NCBI RefSeq assembly: GCF_963676935.1
Contig: NZ_OY781470.1
Coordinates: 1,336,680 to 1,400,679 of the forward strand
Length of the DNA: 64,000 nt
Direction of reading: 5' to 3'
Origin: Halarcobacter sp.
GTDB taxonomy: Bacteria; Campylobacterota; Campylobacteria; Campylobacterales; Arcobacteraceae
Shown here: in pieces, positions 1 through 9,048 of the stretch
How positions within the stretch are numbered: the stretch's first letter is position 1
Layout of the letters: every line of letters starts with the position of its first letter
The notes under the pieces: generated by a model
The model's input: only the letters and a program-made list of their open reading frames with translations
Databases searched by the model: none
Told to the model about the DNA's origin: nothing
Made by a program: the position numbers and the translations under genes

Positions 1-766
1 TCCTTTTTAATTCTAGTAGTTCTGCATCAGATACACTTTTTTGTGCCTTTTCTAGTATATCTTTTAATATTTTATTTTTTTTATTTACTCCAATACGAAT
101 TAAACTAACCATCCTATTATCATCAACATAATTGGTTGGAATTATTCCTGAAATATTATTTTGTGCAATAATATAATCAATAACATTTTTCTTTCCAATG
201 GTAGCATCTGCTTTACCAAGAGATAACTCTTTTAATGCTTCTAAAGAATCTTTTACTAATATTTGTTTTATATCAGGATAATATTTTTCAATAGCTTTTT
301 GTGCAAAAAAACCTTTTGGCATAATAATAGTTTTGTTTTTTAGTTTTTCAAGAGAATCTATATTTTCATTTCCCTCTTTTACATATATAGCATTTACTGC
401 TGTATGGAAAATAGATGTAAATTCTATAGTTTTAGCTCTTTCACTGTTTTTTGAAATATTTACCATTGCATCGATATCACCATCTTGAAGCATCTTCATA
501 AATTCATCCCAAGATGGTCCTGTTATATATTCAACTTTTACACCTAGTTTTTTAGCTAAAAGATTCATATAATCTATAGAGAAACCTTTTGCTACTCCAT
601 TTTCATTATAATTAAATGGGGGCCAGTTTAGTTCATTGTGTAGTTTTAAAGGTGTTCTTTTTTCTAAAAAATCTTTTTCTTTTTGTGTTAGTTTTATAGT
701 TGTTTGAGAAAATAAATTAGTAGTTAATATTATGATTAATAAAAAAGATAAATTGATTAGTTTCAT
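1..766 (-). CDS. Sensor protein with periplasmic solute-binding domain (partial)
   Basis: The gene starts at 766 and runs off the left edge, so only about 255 N-terminal residues are visible. They begin with a hydrophobic signal-like segment (MKLINLSFLLIIILTTNLFS) and continue as a family 3 extracellular solute-binding domain (WPPFNYNENG, GFSIDYMNLLAKKLG, the DGDID region). It lies 67 bp downstream of an OmpR-type response regulator on the same strand. In Campylobacterota such an arrangement usually means a membrane histidine kinase or GGDEF protein that uses the binding domain as sensor. The output domain lies outside the window. A plain amino-acid-binding transport protein is possible, but the visible part already nears the usual length of one without ending, and no permease is adjacent. 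Confidence 0.75.
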   Translation of the reverse strand, partial: MKLINLSFLLIIILTTNLFSQTTIKLTQKEKDFLEKRTPLKLHNELNWPPFNYNENGVAKGFSIDYMNLLAKKLGVKVEYITGPSWDEFMKMLQDGDIDAMVNISKNSERAKTIEFTSIFHTAVNAIYVKEGNENIDSLEKLKNKTIIMPKGFFAQKAIEKYYPDIKQILVKDSLEALKELSLGKADATIGKKNVIDYIIAQNNISGIIPTNYVDDNRMVSLIRIGVNKKNKILKDILEKAQKSVSDAELLELKR

Positions 767-833
767 AATACTCTCATTCTTGTTTTTTAGAATTTTTATC
801 TAAAGAGTGTCAAAAGTTCATCTCATAAGATTT

Positions 834-1568
834 TTATTCATTTTTAAAGTTTAGTTTGTACCCATGTCCATAAATTGATTCAAATAGTTCATATCCTAAT
901 TTTGTTTTCAATCTAGACATTAAATTTCGAACTCTTTTACTATTTGAAGTTAAATCATCAAATACATATTCTTCTATTTCATTATAACTTTTAAGTGAAC
1001 CTTTTGAATTAGAAAACAATTTAAAAAGTTTTATCTCAGATTTTGTTAATTTAATTATCTTTTCATTTTTAAAAAGTGCATTCTCTTCATTGTTCCAAAC
1101 AAAATTATTTTCTAAAGGTAATATATGTTCATTTAAGCTAGATAATTCCTCTTTTTCAATCAAATTCATCAATGAATTTGAAATCTGTTCAGCATTATAA
1201 GGTTTTAATACATAACCTACAATCCCCGCATCAATTGTTTTTAAAAAATAATCAGTTCTACTATGAGCTGAAAATATAAGTATTGGAATTTTTTTATCTA
1301 TTTCTCTAATTTTATTAATCATTGAAATACCATCAATTTCCGGCATCTCAATATCTGTGATAATTAAATCAAGTGATGATGATTCATATTTATTTTTTTC
1401 TTTAAAGATTGATAAACCTTCATTACCATTTGTACCTACAGTAATATTGTCAAAAAAAAGATTTAACATTTTTAGAGTTTGTTCTCTAACATCAATATTG
1501 TCTTCCAGATATAATATATTTAATTTTTTTGTAATATTGATAATCTTTTTTAGTTTTTCTTGATTCAT
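834..1568 (-). CDS. OmpR/PhoB-family response regulator
   Basis: This 244-residue protein has an N-terminal receiver domain (about 15-130) with acidic pocket E22/D23, phospho-acceptor D72 (TDIEMPEIDG), S100 and K122 (LKPYN). A C-terminal winged helix (about 160-244) follows, with the typical RVRNLMSRLK recognition region and a GHGYKL end. It is a DNA-binding regulator, presumably phosphorylated by the sensor gene just downstream (1-766) on the same strand. An AAGG Shine-Dalgarno lies before the ATG at 1568. It resembles the regulator at 49411-50157 in layout, so the two are probably paralogues. The targets are unknown. Confidence 0.9.
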   Translation of the reverse strand: MNQEKLKKIINITKKLNILYLEDNIDVREQTLKMLNLFFDNITVGTNGNEGLSIFKEKNKYESSSLDLIITDIEMPEIDGISMINKIREIDKKIPILIFSAHSRTDYFLKTIDAGIVGYVLKPYNAEQISNSLMNLIEKEELSSLNEHILPLENNFVWNNEENALFKNEKIIKLTKSEIKLFKLFSNSKGSLKSYNEIEEYVFDDLTSNSKRVRNLMSRLKTKLGYELFESIYGHGYKLNFKNE

Positions 1569-1657
1569 TTTAACCTTCGAGTTATTTTAAACTTAACTAA
1601 TTGTCTTAGTAAACTAACTTCATATAATATTAAAAAAAACTTTTAAAGTAAGTTAAC

Positions 1658-1677
1658 TTAGGCGAATAATCGCCTAA
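1658..1677 (-). terminator. Hairpin downstream of ccsBA
   Basis: A perfect 8-bp inverted repeat, TTAGGCGA / TCGCCTAA with a 4-nt loop, is GC-rich for this region. It lies 36 bp past the ccsBA stop. There is no strong U tract, so it may only stabilise the 3' end or act weakly as a terminator. Confidence 0.55.
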
Positions 1678-1712
1678 ATTATTATTTTGTGAAAGAAGGT
1701 AACAAGAAATTG

Positions 1713-4514
1713 TTATTTTATAGTAAGATCTTTATTTTTATATGCTAATGCAATTGTAACAAATACGGTTGCAGTAACATAATAAACCCACATTGGAATT
1801 GGAACAGGGTCACCAGTAGCATATGAATGCATTCCTGATAAGTAGAAGTTAACTCCAAAATATGTCATTAAAATTGTTGCGAAAGCTAATAATGATGCAA
1901 CAGAGAACACAAATTGATTATTAAATATTTTTACAAATCTTAAGTGTAAAACTAAAACATATACTACAATTGAAACATATGCCCAAGTCTCTTTAGGATC
2001 CCAACCCCAATATCTACCCCAAGATTCGTTTGCCCAAACTCCTCCAAGGAAGTTACCAATTGTAATTGCACTTAAACCAATAATTAAAGCAATCTCATTG
2101 ATAGCTGTAATATATTTGATATTTTCATCTAGGTGAGGTCTTCCTTTTCTAAAAATAAACATAATAAGTGACATAAATCCTAATATTGCCCCAAGTCCAA
2201 AGAAACCATATGAAGCAGTTAATACTGAAACGTGAATCGTTAACCAATATGATTTAAGAACAGGTACTAAGTTTGTGATTTGTGGGTCAATACTTGTTAG
2301 ATGCGCCGTAAACATAAATATACCTGCTACAATAACCCCAGCACTAAGTGCCAATAGAGATTTTCTAAAGAAGATTACAGCTGCAAATACGGCTGACCAT
2401 GAGATATATAATAATGATTCATAAGTATCAGACCATGGTGCATGACCCGAAATAATCCATCTAAATCCCATACCAAATGTATGTAACGCAAAAAGGATAG
2501 CTAATAGAATAAAAAATACAAATGTAGTTTTTTTAGGTTTGATTTTCGGATTAAATACAACTATAAATGCAACGATTAGCATAATTAAACCTAAAAGCAT
2601 ATATGCAACAGTTAATTTAGGGAAAATAGACAATTTATTGAACATTATTTCATTGTCAATTTGAGATTGAGGAGGCATAATATCTGCACCAACTTTAGTT
2701 TGGTATTGAATAATCATATCAATAAACTTATTTGATAATTCCCAGTTTTCACTAATTACTGAATTTATAAATCCTCTAATTAACGATTCAATCGCTACTT
2801 GATTATCTCCTGTAAAAGTATTCATAGCTTCTAAAGGATTATACCATCTGTTATTATCATTTGCATTTTGTTGAGGAAACATTCTAAATAGATTTCCATT
2901 GTAAACTAAATATGAGATATTTAATTTTTCATCTAGTTTTATAATCTCTCTTTCAAAAGTTCCTCTTTCATTTGGTTTAGCCATTGAAGCATTTTGTGCC
3001 TCTTTTGTAAGGATATATTTACCATCTTTATCAAAAACTTCTCCAAAGGCTAAATATTTTCTTGATTGTTCAATCCCTAGAACTTTTTTTAGTTTTGGAG
3101 TTTTTATTTTCAACATTTTAACATTACGCCAAACTTCAGGACGTGTTAGCATTCCTAGTACAATTTGGTCAGAATTCATCCCAAACATTGAACTTTTTCC
3201 AGTTAATTTACTCACAATTTCATGATTTAAAGAATTTAATGGTTTCATTCTTCCACCATTACTTTGTACAACTATTTTAGAAAATTTTTCTGCAGTTTCT
3301 TTTGATGCTTTTTGGAAATTTTCTAAATAAGCAGTCATATCATTTTTAGTTTTCTCAAAATCAATACCATGGTTATTTTGTTCTTCAGCTTGTAAAGAGT
3401 TAGGTGAAAGTCCTAATATTATCGCTGTAATAAAAGCTGCCGCTGCATTTCTTGTACTTACATATTTTGTCATTTTCCAAAATCTAGATTTTTTATCAAA
3501 AAGATTCCAAATTAAACCTAATGTTAGTAAGAAGTATCCTAAATATGTTGGCCACTTTCCTGGGTCATTATTTACTGACAAGATAGTTCCTTTTTCATCT
3601 TGGTCATATGAACTTTGGAAAAATAAGAAATTTCCTTCATGCAAAGTTCTATTCATAAAAATTCTATAATCATATTGTTTATTGTCGTTTTTATTTACTG
3701 TAACTTCTGAAGCATAAGAAGATGGAGCCATACTTCCTGGATATCTATCTAATTGGAAATCTCTAAGTGTAATAGAAAAAGGTAATTCAAGTGTTTTTGA
3801 ACCATACTCTAAAGTTACAATAGTGTCTCCAAAATCTTCAATTTTAGGAATTCCTGGTTGACCTCTTTTTCCAGGTAATCTCACAGTTTTTGTTTGACCG
3901 TTAAGTGTCAGATCAACAGTTAGAATACCCATTTCGGCTTTACCCTTTTTACTTACTAGATAATTTACATATTTAACATTTAATGTTTTATCATTAAACT
4001 TTATATCATGTTCAAATCTATTTTGGTATTCACTTAAAAGTTCAACAATACCTATAGAAGCTTCATCTCCCATCCCTTTTCTAAGTATAGCTGCAGCAAA
4101 TTCTTTTTGGTATTCTTTATAAAAGCTTGCATTTTCTTGTTTAATTTTAATTTGCAAATATGGTTCTAAAGACATCATTTTATTTTCTGTAAAACCTTCT
4201 CTAATATGCATAATACCTTCATACCCTATATATCTAGTTGCACCTGCACCTAAAAGTATTACAACAAACGATAAGTGAAATATAAATCTAGCTGGATTTT
4301 TCCACATTTTAAATTTGATAATAATACCTATTAGGTTTATTGTTGTAAGAACTAATGCTGCTTCATACCATATATTGTTATATACAAGTACTCTTGCTGT
4401 TGATGTTCCAAAATCATTCTCAATAAAAGTTGCTACACCTGCACCAATAGCTAAAATAGCTAATAAAAACAAGGTAGTTTTAAAAGAGAATAACAATTGT
4501 GAAATTTTCTTCAA
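1713..4514 (-). CDS. ccsBA: Fused cytochrome c biogenesis protein CcsBA (system II)
   Basis: This 933-residue multi-membrane-segment protein exports heme and ligates it to CXXCH motifs of apocytochromes c. The N-terminal part is ResB/CcsB-like: the first helices come at about 10-85 and a large periplasmic region follows. The C-terminal third is CcsA-like with the tryptophan-rich heme (WWD) motif WGWDPKETW at about 835-845. The single-chain fusion is typical of Campylobacterota. The start is a TTG at 4514, chosen because AAGGA lies 6 nt upstream and no ATG fits. A TATAAT at 4543-4548 on this strand is a plausible -10. Its clients would include the small cytochromes at 42880-43569. Confidence 0.95.
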   Translation of the reverse strand: MKKISQLLFSFKTTLFLLAILAIGAGVATFIENDFGTSTARVLVYNNIWYEAALVLTTINLIGIIIKFKMWKNPARFIFHLSFVVILLGAGATRYIGYEGIMHIREGFTENKMMSLEPYLQIKIKQENASFYKEYQKEFAAAILRKGMGDEASIGIVELLSEYQNRFEHDIKFNDKTLNVKYVNYLVSKKGKAEMGILTVDLTLNGQTKTVRLPGKRGQPGIPKIEDFGDTIVTLEYGSKTLELPFSITLRDFQLDRYPGSMAPSSYASEVTVNKNDNKQYDYRIFMNRTLHEGNFLFFQSSYDQDEKGTILSVNNDPGKWPTYLGYFLLTLGLIWNLFDKKSRFWKMTKYVSTRNAAAAFITAIILGLSPNSLQAEEQNNHGIDFEKTKNDMTAYLENFQKASKETAEKFSKIVVQSNGGRMKPLNSLNHEIVSKLTGKSSMFGMNSDQIVLGMLTRPEVWRNVKMLKIKTPKLKKVLGIEQSRKYLAFGEVFDKDGKYILTKEAQNASMAKPNERGTFEREIIKLDEKLNISYLVYNGNLFRMFPQQNANDNNRWYNPLEAMNTFTGDNQVAIESLIRGFINSVISENWELSNKFIDMIIQYQTKVGADIMPPQSQIDNEIMFNKLSIFPKLTVAYMLLGLIMLIVAFIVVFNPKIKPKKTTFVFFILLAILFALHTFGMGFRWIISGHAPWSDTYESLLYISWSAVFAAVIFFRKSLLALSAGVIVAGIFMFTAHLTSIDPQITNLVPVLKSYWLTIHVSVLTASYGFFGLGAILGFMSLIMFIFRKGRPHLDENIKYITAINEIALIIGLSAITIGNFLGGVWANESWGRYWGWDPKETWAYVSIVVYVLVLHLRFVKIFNNQFVFSVASLLAFATILMTYFGVNFYLSGMHSYATGDPVPIPMWVYYVTATVFVTIALAYKNKDLTIK

Positions 4515-4664
4515 TATAAATCCTTTTTTAATATAATAATAAATTATACATTTACAATATGAACTTAACGTGGAGAGTTAATCATATTTGAAAAATTTTG
4601 TAATTATAACTAAAAAGTGTTTCTTAAAACCTTGATTGTAATCATCTATTTAATAAATTAAGAA

Positions 4665-4670
4665 TATAAT
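4665..4670 (+). promoter_or_regulatory. TATAAT -10 box of cmoB, possibly leaderless
   Basis: TATAAT ends 6 nt before the cmoB ATG at 4676. A start at the usual 6-8 nt below the box would put the transcript's first base at or next to the A of ATG. No Shine-Dalgarno sequence precedes the start. Confidence 0.5.
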
Positions 4671-4675
4671 TAGAT

Positions 4676-5590
4676 ATGAATTTAGAAGAATTAAAAAAGA
4701 AAAAAGATGATTGTCGATATTGGAAAAATGTTAACCCTTGGTATGAACAGTTACAAAAAGTTTTTGACTTAGATAAAGGTAATTTAAAAGTTGATTATGG
4801 AGATTGGTTTAGTATTGGAAGAAAAGAGAATTTAACACAACAAGAGTTTGCTCTTATAGAAGAAACTGCAAAAAAATTAATCCCATGGAGAAAAGGTCCT
4901 TTTAATATCTTTGGACTTGAAATTGATAGTGAATGGCAAAGTAATATAAAATATAATCTTATAAGACCATTTTTTAATTTAAAAGATAAAGTGGTGGCTG
5001 ATATAGGGTGCAACAATGGTTATTATATGTTTAGAATGCTTGAAGATAAACCAAAAAGATTGATTGGTTTTGATCCTTCACCTTTAACTTTACATCAATT
5101 TGAGTTTATAAACCATTTTGTAAAATCTGAAATTATATACGAAATGCTTGGTGTTGAACATTTAGAGTTTTATAATCATAAATTTGATTTCATATTTATG
5201 TTAGGTGTTTTATATCATAGACCAGATCCCGTTGGTACTCTTAAATCTTTAGCTCGAGGTTTAAATAGTAAAGGTGAAATATTAATTGATACTTTTATGA
5301 TTGATGGTGAAGATGAAATATGTTTAACCCCAAATAAAAGATACTCAAAGATACCAAATATATATTTTATACCAACAATTTCTGCACTAAAAAATTGGTT
5401 AAGTAGAGCAGGGTTTGAAAATATTGAAGTTCTTGCTGTTACAACTACTACAAGTGAAGAACAAAGAAAAACAAAGTGGTCTTTTGATCAAAGTTTAGAG
5501 GATTTTTTAGATCCGAATGATAGTACAAAAACTGTTGAAGGTTATCCTGCACCAAAAAGAGTTTATATGAAGGCTAGAAAGATACAATAA
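4676..5590 (+). CDS. cmoB: tRNA U34 carboxymethyltransferase CmoB
   Basis: This is a 304-residue SAM-type methyltransferase fold. CmoB transfers the carboxymethyl group of carboxy-SAM to 5-hydroxyuridine at the wobble position, giving cmo5U in several tRNAs. The glycine-rich nucleotide loop VADIGCNNGYY lies at about 105-115, followed by FDPSPLTLHQ and the family-typical GVLYHRPDPVGTL. The length and the C-terminal PAPKR region fit the family. It stands alone, divergent from ccsBA. No cmoA is visible in the window. The start may be leaderless (see 4665-4670). Confidence 0.93.
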   Translation: MNLEELKKKKDDCRYWKNVNPWYEQLQKVFDLDKGNLKVDYGDWFSIGRKENLTQQEFALIEETAKKLIPWRKGPFNIFGLEIDSEWQSNIKYNLIRPFFNLKDKVVADIGCNNGYYMFRMLEDKPKRLIGFDPSPLTLHQFEFINHFVKSEIIYEMLGVEHLEFYNHKFDFIFMLGVLYHRPDPVGTLKSLARGLNSKGEILIDTFMIDGEDEICLTPNKRYSKIPNIYFIPTISALKNWLSRAGFENIEVLAVTTTTSEEQRKTKWSFDQSLEDFLDPNDSTKTVEGYPAPKRVYMKARKIQ

Positions 5591-5592
5591 AA

Positions 5593-6567
5593 CTAAAAAA
5601 GTTCAATTGTATCTTCAACTTTTAGCTCTTTGTAGTTAAATAGTTGACTTCTTCCTCTATTTTTAGCTTCATAAAGAGCAATATCTGCATTTTTTATTGT
5701 TTTATCAATTGAATCATCAGGGTTGTGTGTTTCAAAAATATCAATACCAACACAAACTGTTTTTTTAAGTACTTGTCCATCACTAGTTACAGGCACTTCA
5801 ACTTTTGCAAAACCTTCAATAATATTTTGTGAAATTTTTAATATCTCATTTTCACTATTTGAACTTAACATAGAGATTAAAAACTCATCTCCACTAAGTC
5901 TTGCAACCATATCAAATTCTGAAATATTTGTATGGATAACTTTTGCCAATTCAACTAAAACTTGATCAGCAATATCATGATCAAATTCATCAATAACAGC
6001 TTTAAAATGGTCAACTCCAATCATTAAAAAATAGATTGTCTTATAATCTTTTTTTGATAAAGCTATTTGTTTATTTAAGTTTTCAATTAAATAGTGTCTA
6101 TTATAAACTTTAGTTACAGAGTCTAAAGATAATGTTTCTATGAAATTTTTCTTTATAATACCATTTTGTAGTATTGGTGATATTTGAAATAATGCTGCTT
6201 CTATAATATTGTATTGGGCATCTATCTCATCAAAATGCTCTTTTGATGTTGCAGAAAAAGAAACAATTGCATTTAAATTTGTATGAGTATTTACTATAAA
6301 AAAGAAAGATAAGGAATCATCTAAATAAAACTCTTCACCCTCTATAAATATATTTTCTCTATTATTTCTTTCTATATCAAATAGGGCAAAAGTCACATTA
6401 TCTATGTCAAAATTTGTATGTAACCATAAATAGATATCTTCAGCCATCTGTCTGATATTTGATGAGTATTGAAGCTGATCGTATAAATGATAAATTTTTT
6501 CTAATGCTTTAAAAGCTTTTTCATCATTTGCAGATTTTTTAATCAGTTCTAAAATACTGTTTTTCAT
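5593..6567 (-). CDS. GGDEF-domain protein with SGDEF signature
   Basis: This 324-residue protein has a roughly 140-residue N-terminal sensor-like region without clear membrane segments and a C-terminal GGDEF domain (about 150-324). The active-site signature reads RLSGDEF (225-229), with serine replacing the first glycine. The nucleotide-binding region VDHFKAVIDEFDHDIAD and the ALYEAKNRGRSQ end are intact, so cyclase activity is possible. It is the second gene after a close paralogue (6576-7472), 8 bp away. Both chains end in DTIELF/ETIELF, a sign of tandem duplication. The input signal is unknown. Confidence 0.85.
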   Translation of the reverse strand: MKNSILELIKKSANDEKAFKALEKIYHLYDQLQYSSNIRQMAEDIYLWLHTNFDIDNVTFALFDIERNNRENIFIEGEEFYLDDSLSFFFIVNTHTNLNAIVSFSATSKEHFDEIDAQYNIIEAALFQISPILQNGIIKKNFIETLSLDSVTKVYNRHYLIENLNKQIALSKKDYKTIYFLMIGVDHFKAVIDEFDHDIADQVLVELAKVIHTNISEFDMVARLSGDEFLISMLSSNSENEILKISQNIIEGFAKVEVPVTSDGQVLKKTVCVGIDIFETHNPDDSIDKTIKNADIALYEAKNRGRSQLFNYKELKVEDTIELF

Positions 6568-6575
6568 AATTTACC

Positions 6576-7472
6576 TTAAAATAATTCTATTGTTTCATTG
6601 TCTTTTTCAAACTTGAAAAATTGACTTCTCCCTCTATTTCTAGCCTCATATAAAGCTATATCTGATGATCTGAAAATCTCTTCAGCTTTTTCTGCATCAT
6701 CAGGATAGATAGAAATACCTGTACAAATAGTTTTCATTAGTGTTTGATTTGTATTATCATCTACAACAACCCTTACACCTTTAAAATTTTCTATAATTTT
6801 ATTTGCAATCATTATAGCATTATTCTCATTTGTAATATTGTGTAGTACAATTAAAAATTCATCTGATTCTATTCTAGCAATAATATCCGATTTTCTTACT
6901 GAATTCTCCAAACTTTTTGCTAACTCTTTTAAAACCTTATCTCCTACTTCATAATTAAATTCATCAATTACAGCTTTAAAATGATCAATTCCAACTTTTA
7001 AAAATGCAATTTTTTTATGTTCTCTTTTTGATAAAGGAAGTACTGTTTTAAGGTATTCATCAACATATTGTCTATTATATAGTCCTGTTAAATTATCTTT
7101 TAAATTTGATTCAACTAACTTAAATTCAAGGTATCTATTATATAGAGTTTGAGAAATTATTTTGAATATGATTTCTACATATTCAATTGACTCAATTATA
7201 TTATTTTTTGACAAATCATCGTAATAAATTGAAATTGTTAAATTATCTTTTTCATTTAAGCTAATATCAAAACTCTGTTTTTCTAAACCAGTTTCTTCTT
7301 CAAAATTTTTATATATTAAAGTTTCTTTTAATTTTATTTCTAAAAACTCAATAGATAAATCATTTTTTAAATAAGAAGATATATATTCAAGTACATCTTC
7401 TAGTTTTTTTATAGTAATTAAATGATCATTTAAAGCAATTGCAGTTTGAAAATTATATCTATCTATATTCAT
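6576..7472 (-). CDS. Degenerate GGDEF-domain protein (ESDEF)
   Basis: This 298-residue protein is a paralogue of the downstream gene, with an N-terminal region of about 115 residues and a GGDEF fold (about 125-298). The signature is RIESDEF (202-206): the two glycines that contact GTP are replaced by E and S. Diguanylate cyclase activity is therefore doubtful and a binding or regulatory role is more likely. The GIDHFKAVIDEF segment and the ALYEARNRGRSQFF end are conserved. It sits 8 bp downstream of an MBL-fold gene, so the three genes 8074 to 5593 are probably cotranscribed. Confidence 0.82.
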   Translation of the reverse strand: MNIDRYNFQTAIALNDHLITIKKLEDVLEYISSYLKNDLSIEFLEIKLKETLIYKNFEEETGLEKQSFDISLNEKDNLTISIYYDDLSKNNIIESIEYVEIIFKIISQTLYNRYLEFKLVESNLKDNLTGLYNRQYVDEYLKTVLPLSKREHKKIAFLKVGIDHFKAVIDEFNYEVGDKVLKELAKSLENSVRKSDIIARIESDEFLIVLHNITNENNAIMIANKIIENFKGVRVVVDDNTNQTLMKTICTGISIYPDDAEKAEEIFRSSDIALYEARNRGRSQFFKFEKDNETIELF

Positions 7473-7480
7473 AATTATTC

Positions 7481-8074
7481 CTATAAATAATTTTTCCAGT
7501 TTTCTAAAGAGGCTCTTTCTTGATTTAATGAAGTTGCCTGACCATGACCTGGATATATTCTAATATTTTTATTCCAACTCAAAATCTTATCAATGCTTTT
7601 TCTCATATCATTTGGACTAGAAAAAGGGAAATCTGTTCTTCCTATAGAGTTATAAAATATAAAATCTCCTGAAAATAGGTTATTATCTATTTCAATTGCA
7701 GAACAACCAGGGGTATGTCCAGGGAAAAAATGGTATTTTACTTTTGTTCCATCAAAATCTAATTCTTCATCCTCCTCAACTAAATAATCAGCTGTTGAAG
7801 GTGGCATACCTAAACCATAAGGGTCTTTTTCTAACATAAATTCATCTTGTTTTGGTGTATAGATTTTTATATTTAATAATTTACTTAACTCGTCATTTGA
7901 CCAAACATGATCAAAATGACCATGGGTATTTAAAATTGCAACAGGGTTAGTAACATTTTGTTTTACCCAATTTGTAGCTCCGACGCCTGGATCTATAATA
8001 AAATCTTTCCCATCAACTGTAATAATATAACAGTTTGTTTGATAATCACCCATTGGTTGAATTTTAATACTCAT
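7481..8074 (-). CDS. MBL-fold hydrolase (glyoxalase II-like)
   Basis: This 197-residue metallo-beta-lactamase-fold hydrolase carries the binuclear metal motif NTHGHFDHVW at about 49-58, plus PGHTPG, GDFIF and YPGHG. These are the ligands of the hydroxyacylglutathione-hydrolase-like branch that cleaves thioesters. The length matches the short, stand-alone members found widely in bacteria rather than full glyoxalase II. It heads the run of genes leading into the two GGDEF proteins. The substrate cannot be told from sequence. Confidence 0.88.
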   Translation of the reverse strand: MSIKIQPMGDYQTNCYIITVDGKDFIIDPGVGATNWVKQNVTNPVAILNTHGHFDHVWSNDELSKLLNIKIYTPKQDEFMLEKDPYGLGMPPSTADYLVEEDEELDFDGTKVKYHFFPGHTPGCSAIEIDNNLFSGDFIFYNSIGRTDFPFSSPNDMRKSIDKILSWNKNIRIYPGHGQATSLNQERASLENWKNYL

Positions 8075-8142
8075 ATTTCCCTACTATATTTAATTTTTAA
8101 TTAGTTATTATAGTATATATTATTGAAGCTGTAAGGTAGTTT

Positions 8143-8961
8143 ATGAAATATTATAATTTATTAGAAAATATTGTATTAACCTCAAACCCTGAGGATAAGA
8201 TTGCTAAATTTAAAGAGTTTTATATAAATTTTAAGAATAATAAATTTTATATAGAAAAAAATTATTTACCATATAAAATGGAAAAACCATCCTATTCAAA
8301 TATATTAAAAATTGTATTACCACAAGAGTCAAAACAAAGGAAATATGTAAATACAAAAGAGGGTAAAATTAATCTTCTTCATACAATTGCTCATATTGAG
8401 TATTCTGCTATTGATTTGGCTTTAGATGCAGCTTTAAGATTTCAAAATATGCCAGAAGAGTATTACAAAGATTGGTTAGAAGTTGCAGATGATGAAATAA
8501 GACATTTCTTGATGATAGAAAAACTTCTTAAAGAATTAGGTTCATTTTATGGAGATTTAGAGGTACATACTAATCTTTTTGAAGCTATGAAAAATACTCC
8601 TGATATAGTATCTAGAATGGCTGTTGTTCCTAGGTATTTGGAAGCAAACGGTCTAGAACAAAATCCCAAAATAATGGAAAAATTAAAATCAAATCCTGAT
8701 AATTTTAATAAAAAAATTCTTGAAGCTTTAAATATTATATTAGAAGAAGAGATTACTCATGTATATAAAGGTGATAAATGGTTTAAATATGTTTGTAAAC
8801 TTGAAAATTTAGAACCTGAAGAAACATATATTAAGATGTTGGAAAAAGTATTCCCTGGAAGTACTAGTAAAAAATATCATCTGAATTTTGAAGCCCGCAA
8901 AAAAGCAGGCTTTTCATGTGATGAATTAAAATTTCTTTCTAAGTCTAAAGATTGTAATTAA
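8143..8961 (+). CDS. DUF455 ferritin-like protein
   Basis: This 272-residue mainly helical protein of the DUF455 (COG2833) family belongs to the ferritin-like di-iron superfamily. Likely metal-binding repeats are visible: IAHIEYSAIDLALDAA, DDEIRHFLMIE and LEEEITHVYKG. They give the paired E...ExxH pattern of ferritin-like carboxylate di-iron sites. The biochemical role of the family is not established, though MiaE-like oxygenase chemistry has been suggested from the fold. An AAGG Shine-Dalgarno lies before the ATG. It is transcribed toward the phn operon but separated from it by operator DNA. Confidence 0.82.
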   Translation: MKYYNLLENIVLTSNPEDKIAKFKEFYINFKNNKFYIEKNYLPYKMEKPSYSNILKIVLPQESKQRKYVNTKEGKINLLHTIAHIEYSAIDLALDAALRFQNMPEEYYKDWLEVADDEIRHFLMIEKLLKELGSFYGDLEVHTNLFEAMKNTPDIVSRMAVVPRYLEANGLEQNPKIMEKLKSNPDNFNKKILEALNIILEEEITHVYKGDKWFKYVCKLENLEPEETYIKMLEKVFPGSTSKKYHLNFEARKKAGFSCDELKFLSKSKDCN

Positions 8962-8988
8962 ACAATATTAACTATACAGCTATGTTTA

Positions 8989-9002
8989 CTTGTATAGACA
9001 AC
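8989..9002. promoter_or_regulatory. Upstream PhnF-type operator
   Basis: CTTGTATAGACAAC is an almost perfect inverted repeat (TTGT-ATAG-ACAA) matching the TGTATAGACA-like half sites known for GntR/HutC regulators such as PhnF. It is repeated exactly 60 bp downstream at 9049-9062, and I noticed the core nowhere else in the window. It lies just upstream of the likely phn promoter. Confidence 0.72.
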
Positions 9003-9030
9003 TTGTAACTTAGCTGTAATTATCCTTTTT

Positions 9031-9036
9031 TATACT
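9031..9036 (+). promoter_or_regulatory. Candidate -10 box of the phn operon
   Basis: TATACT lies between the two operators and would start transcription around 9043, just ahead of the second operator. No convincing -35 hexamer is seen (TTGTAA at 9003 is 22 bp away). Weak -35 elements are normal for Campylobacterota sigma-70 promoters. Confidence 0.4.
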
Positions 9037-9048
9037 TTCGCAATTAAA

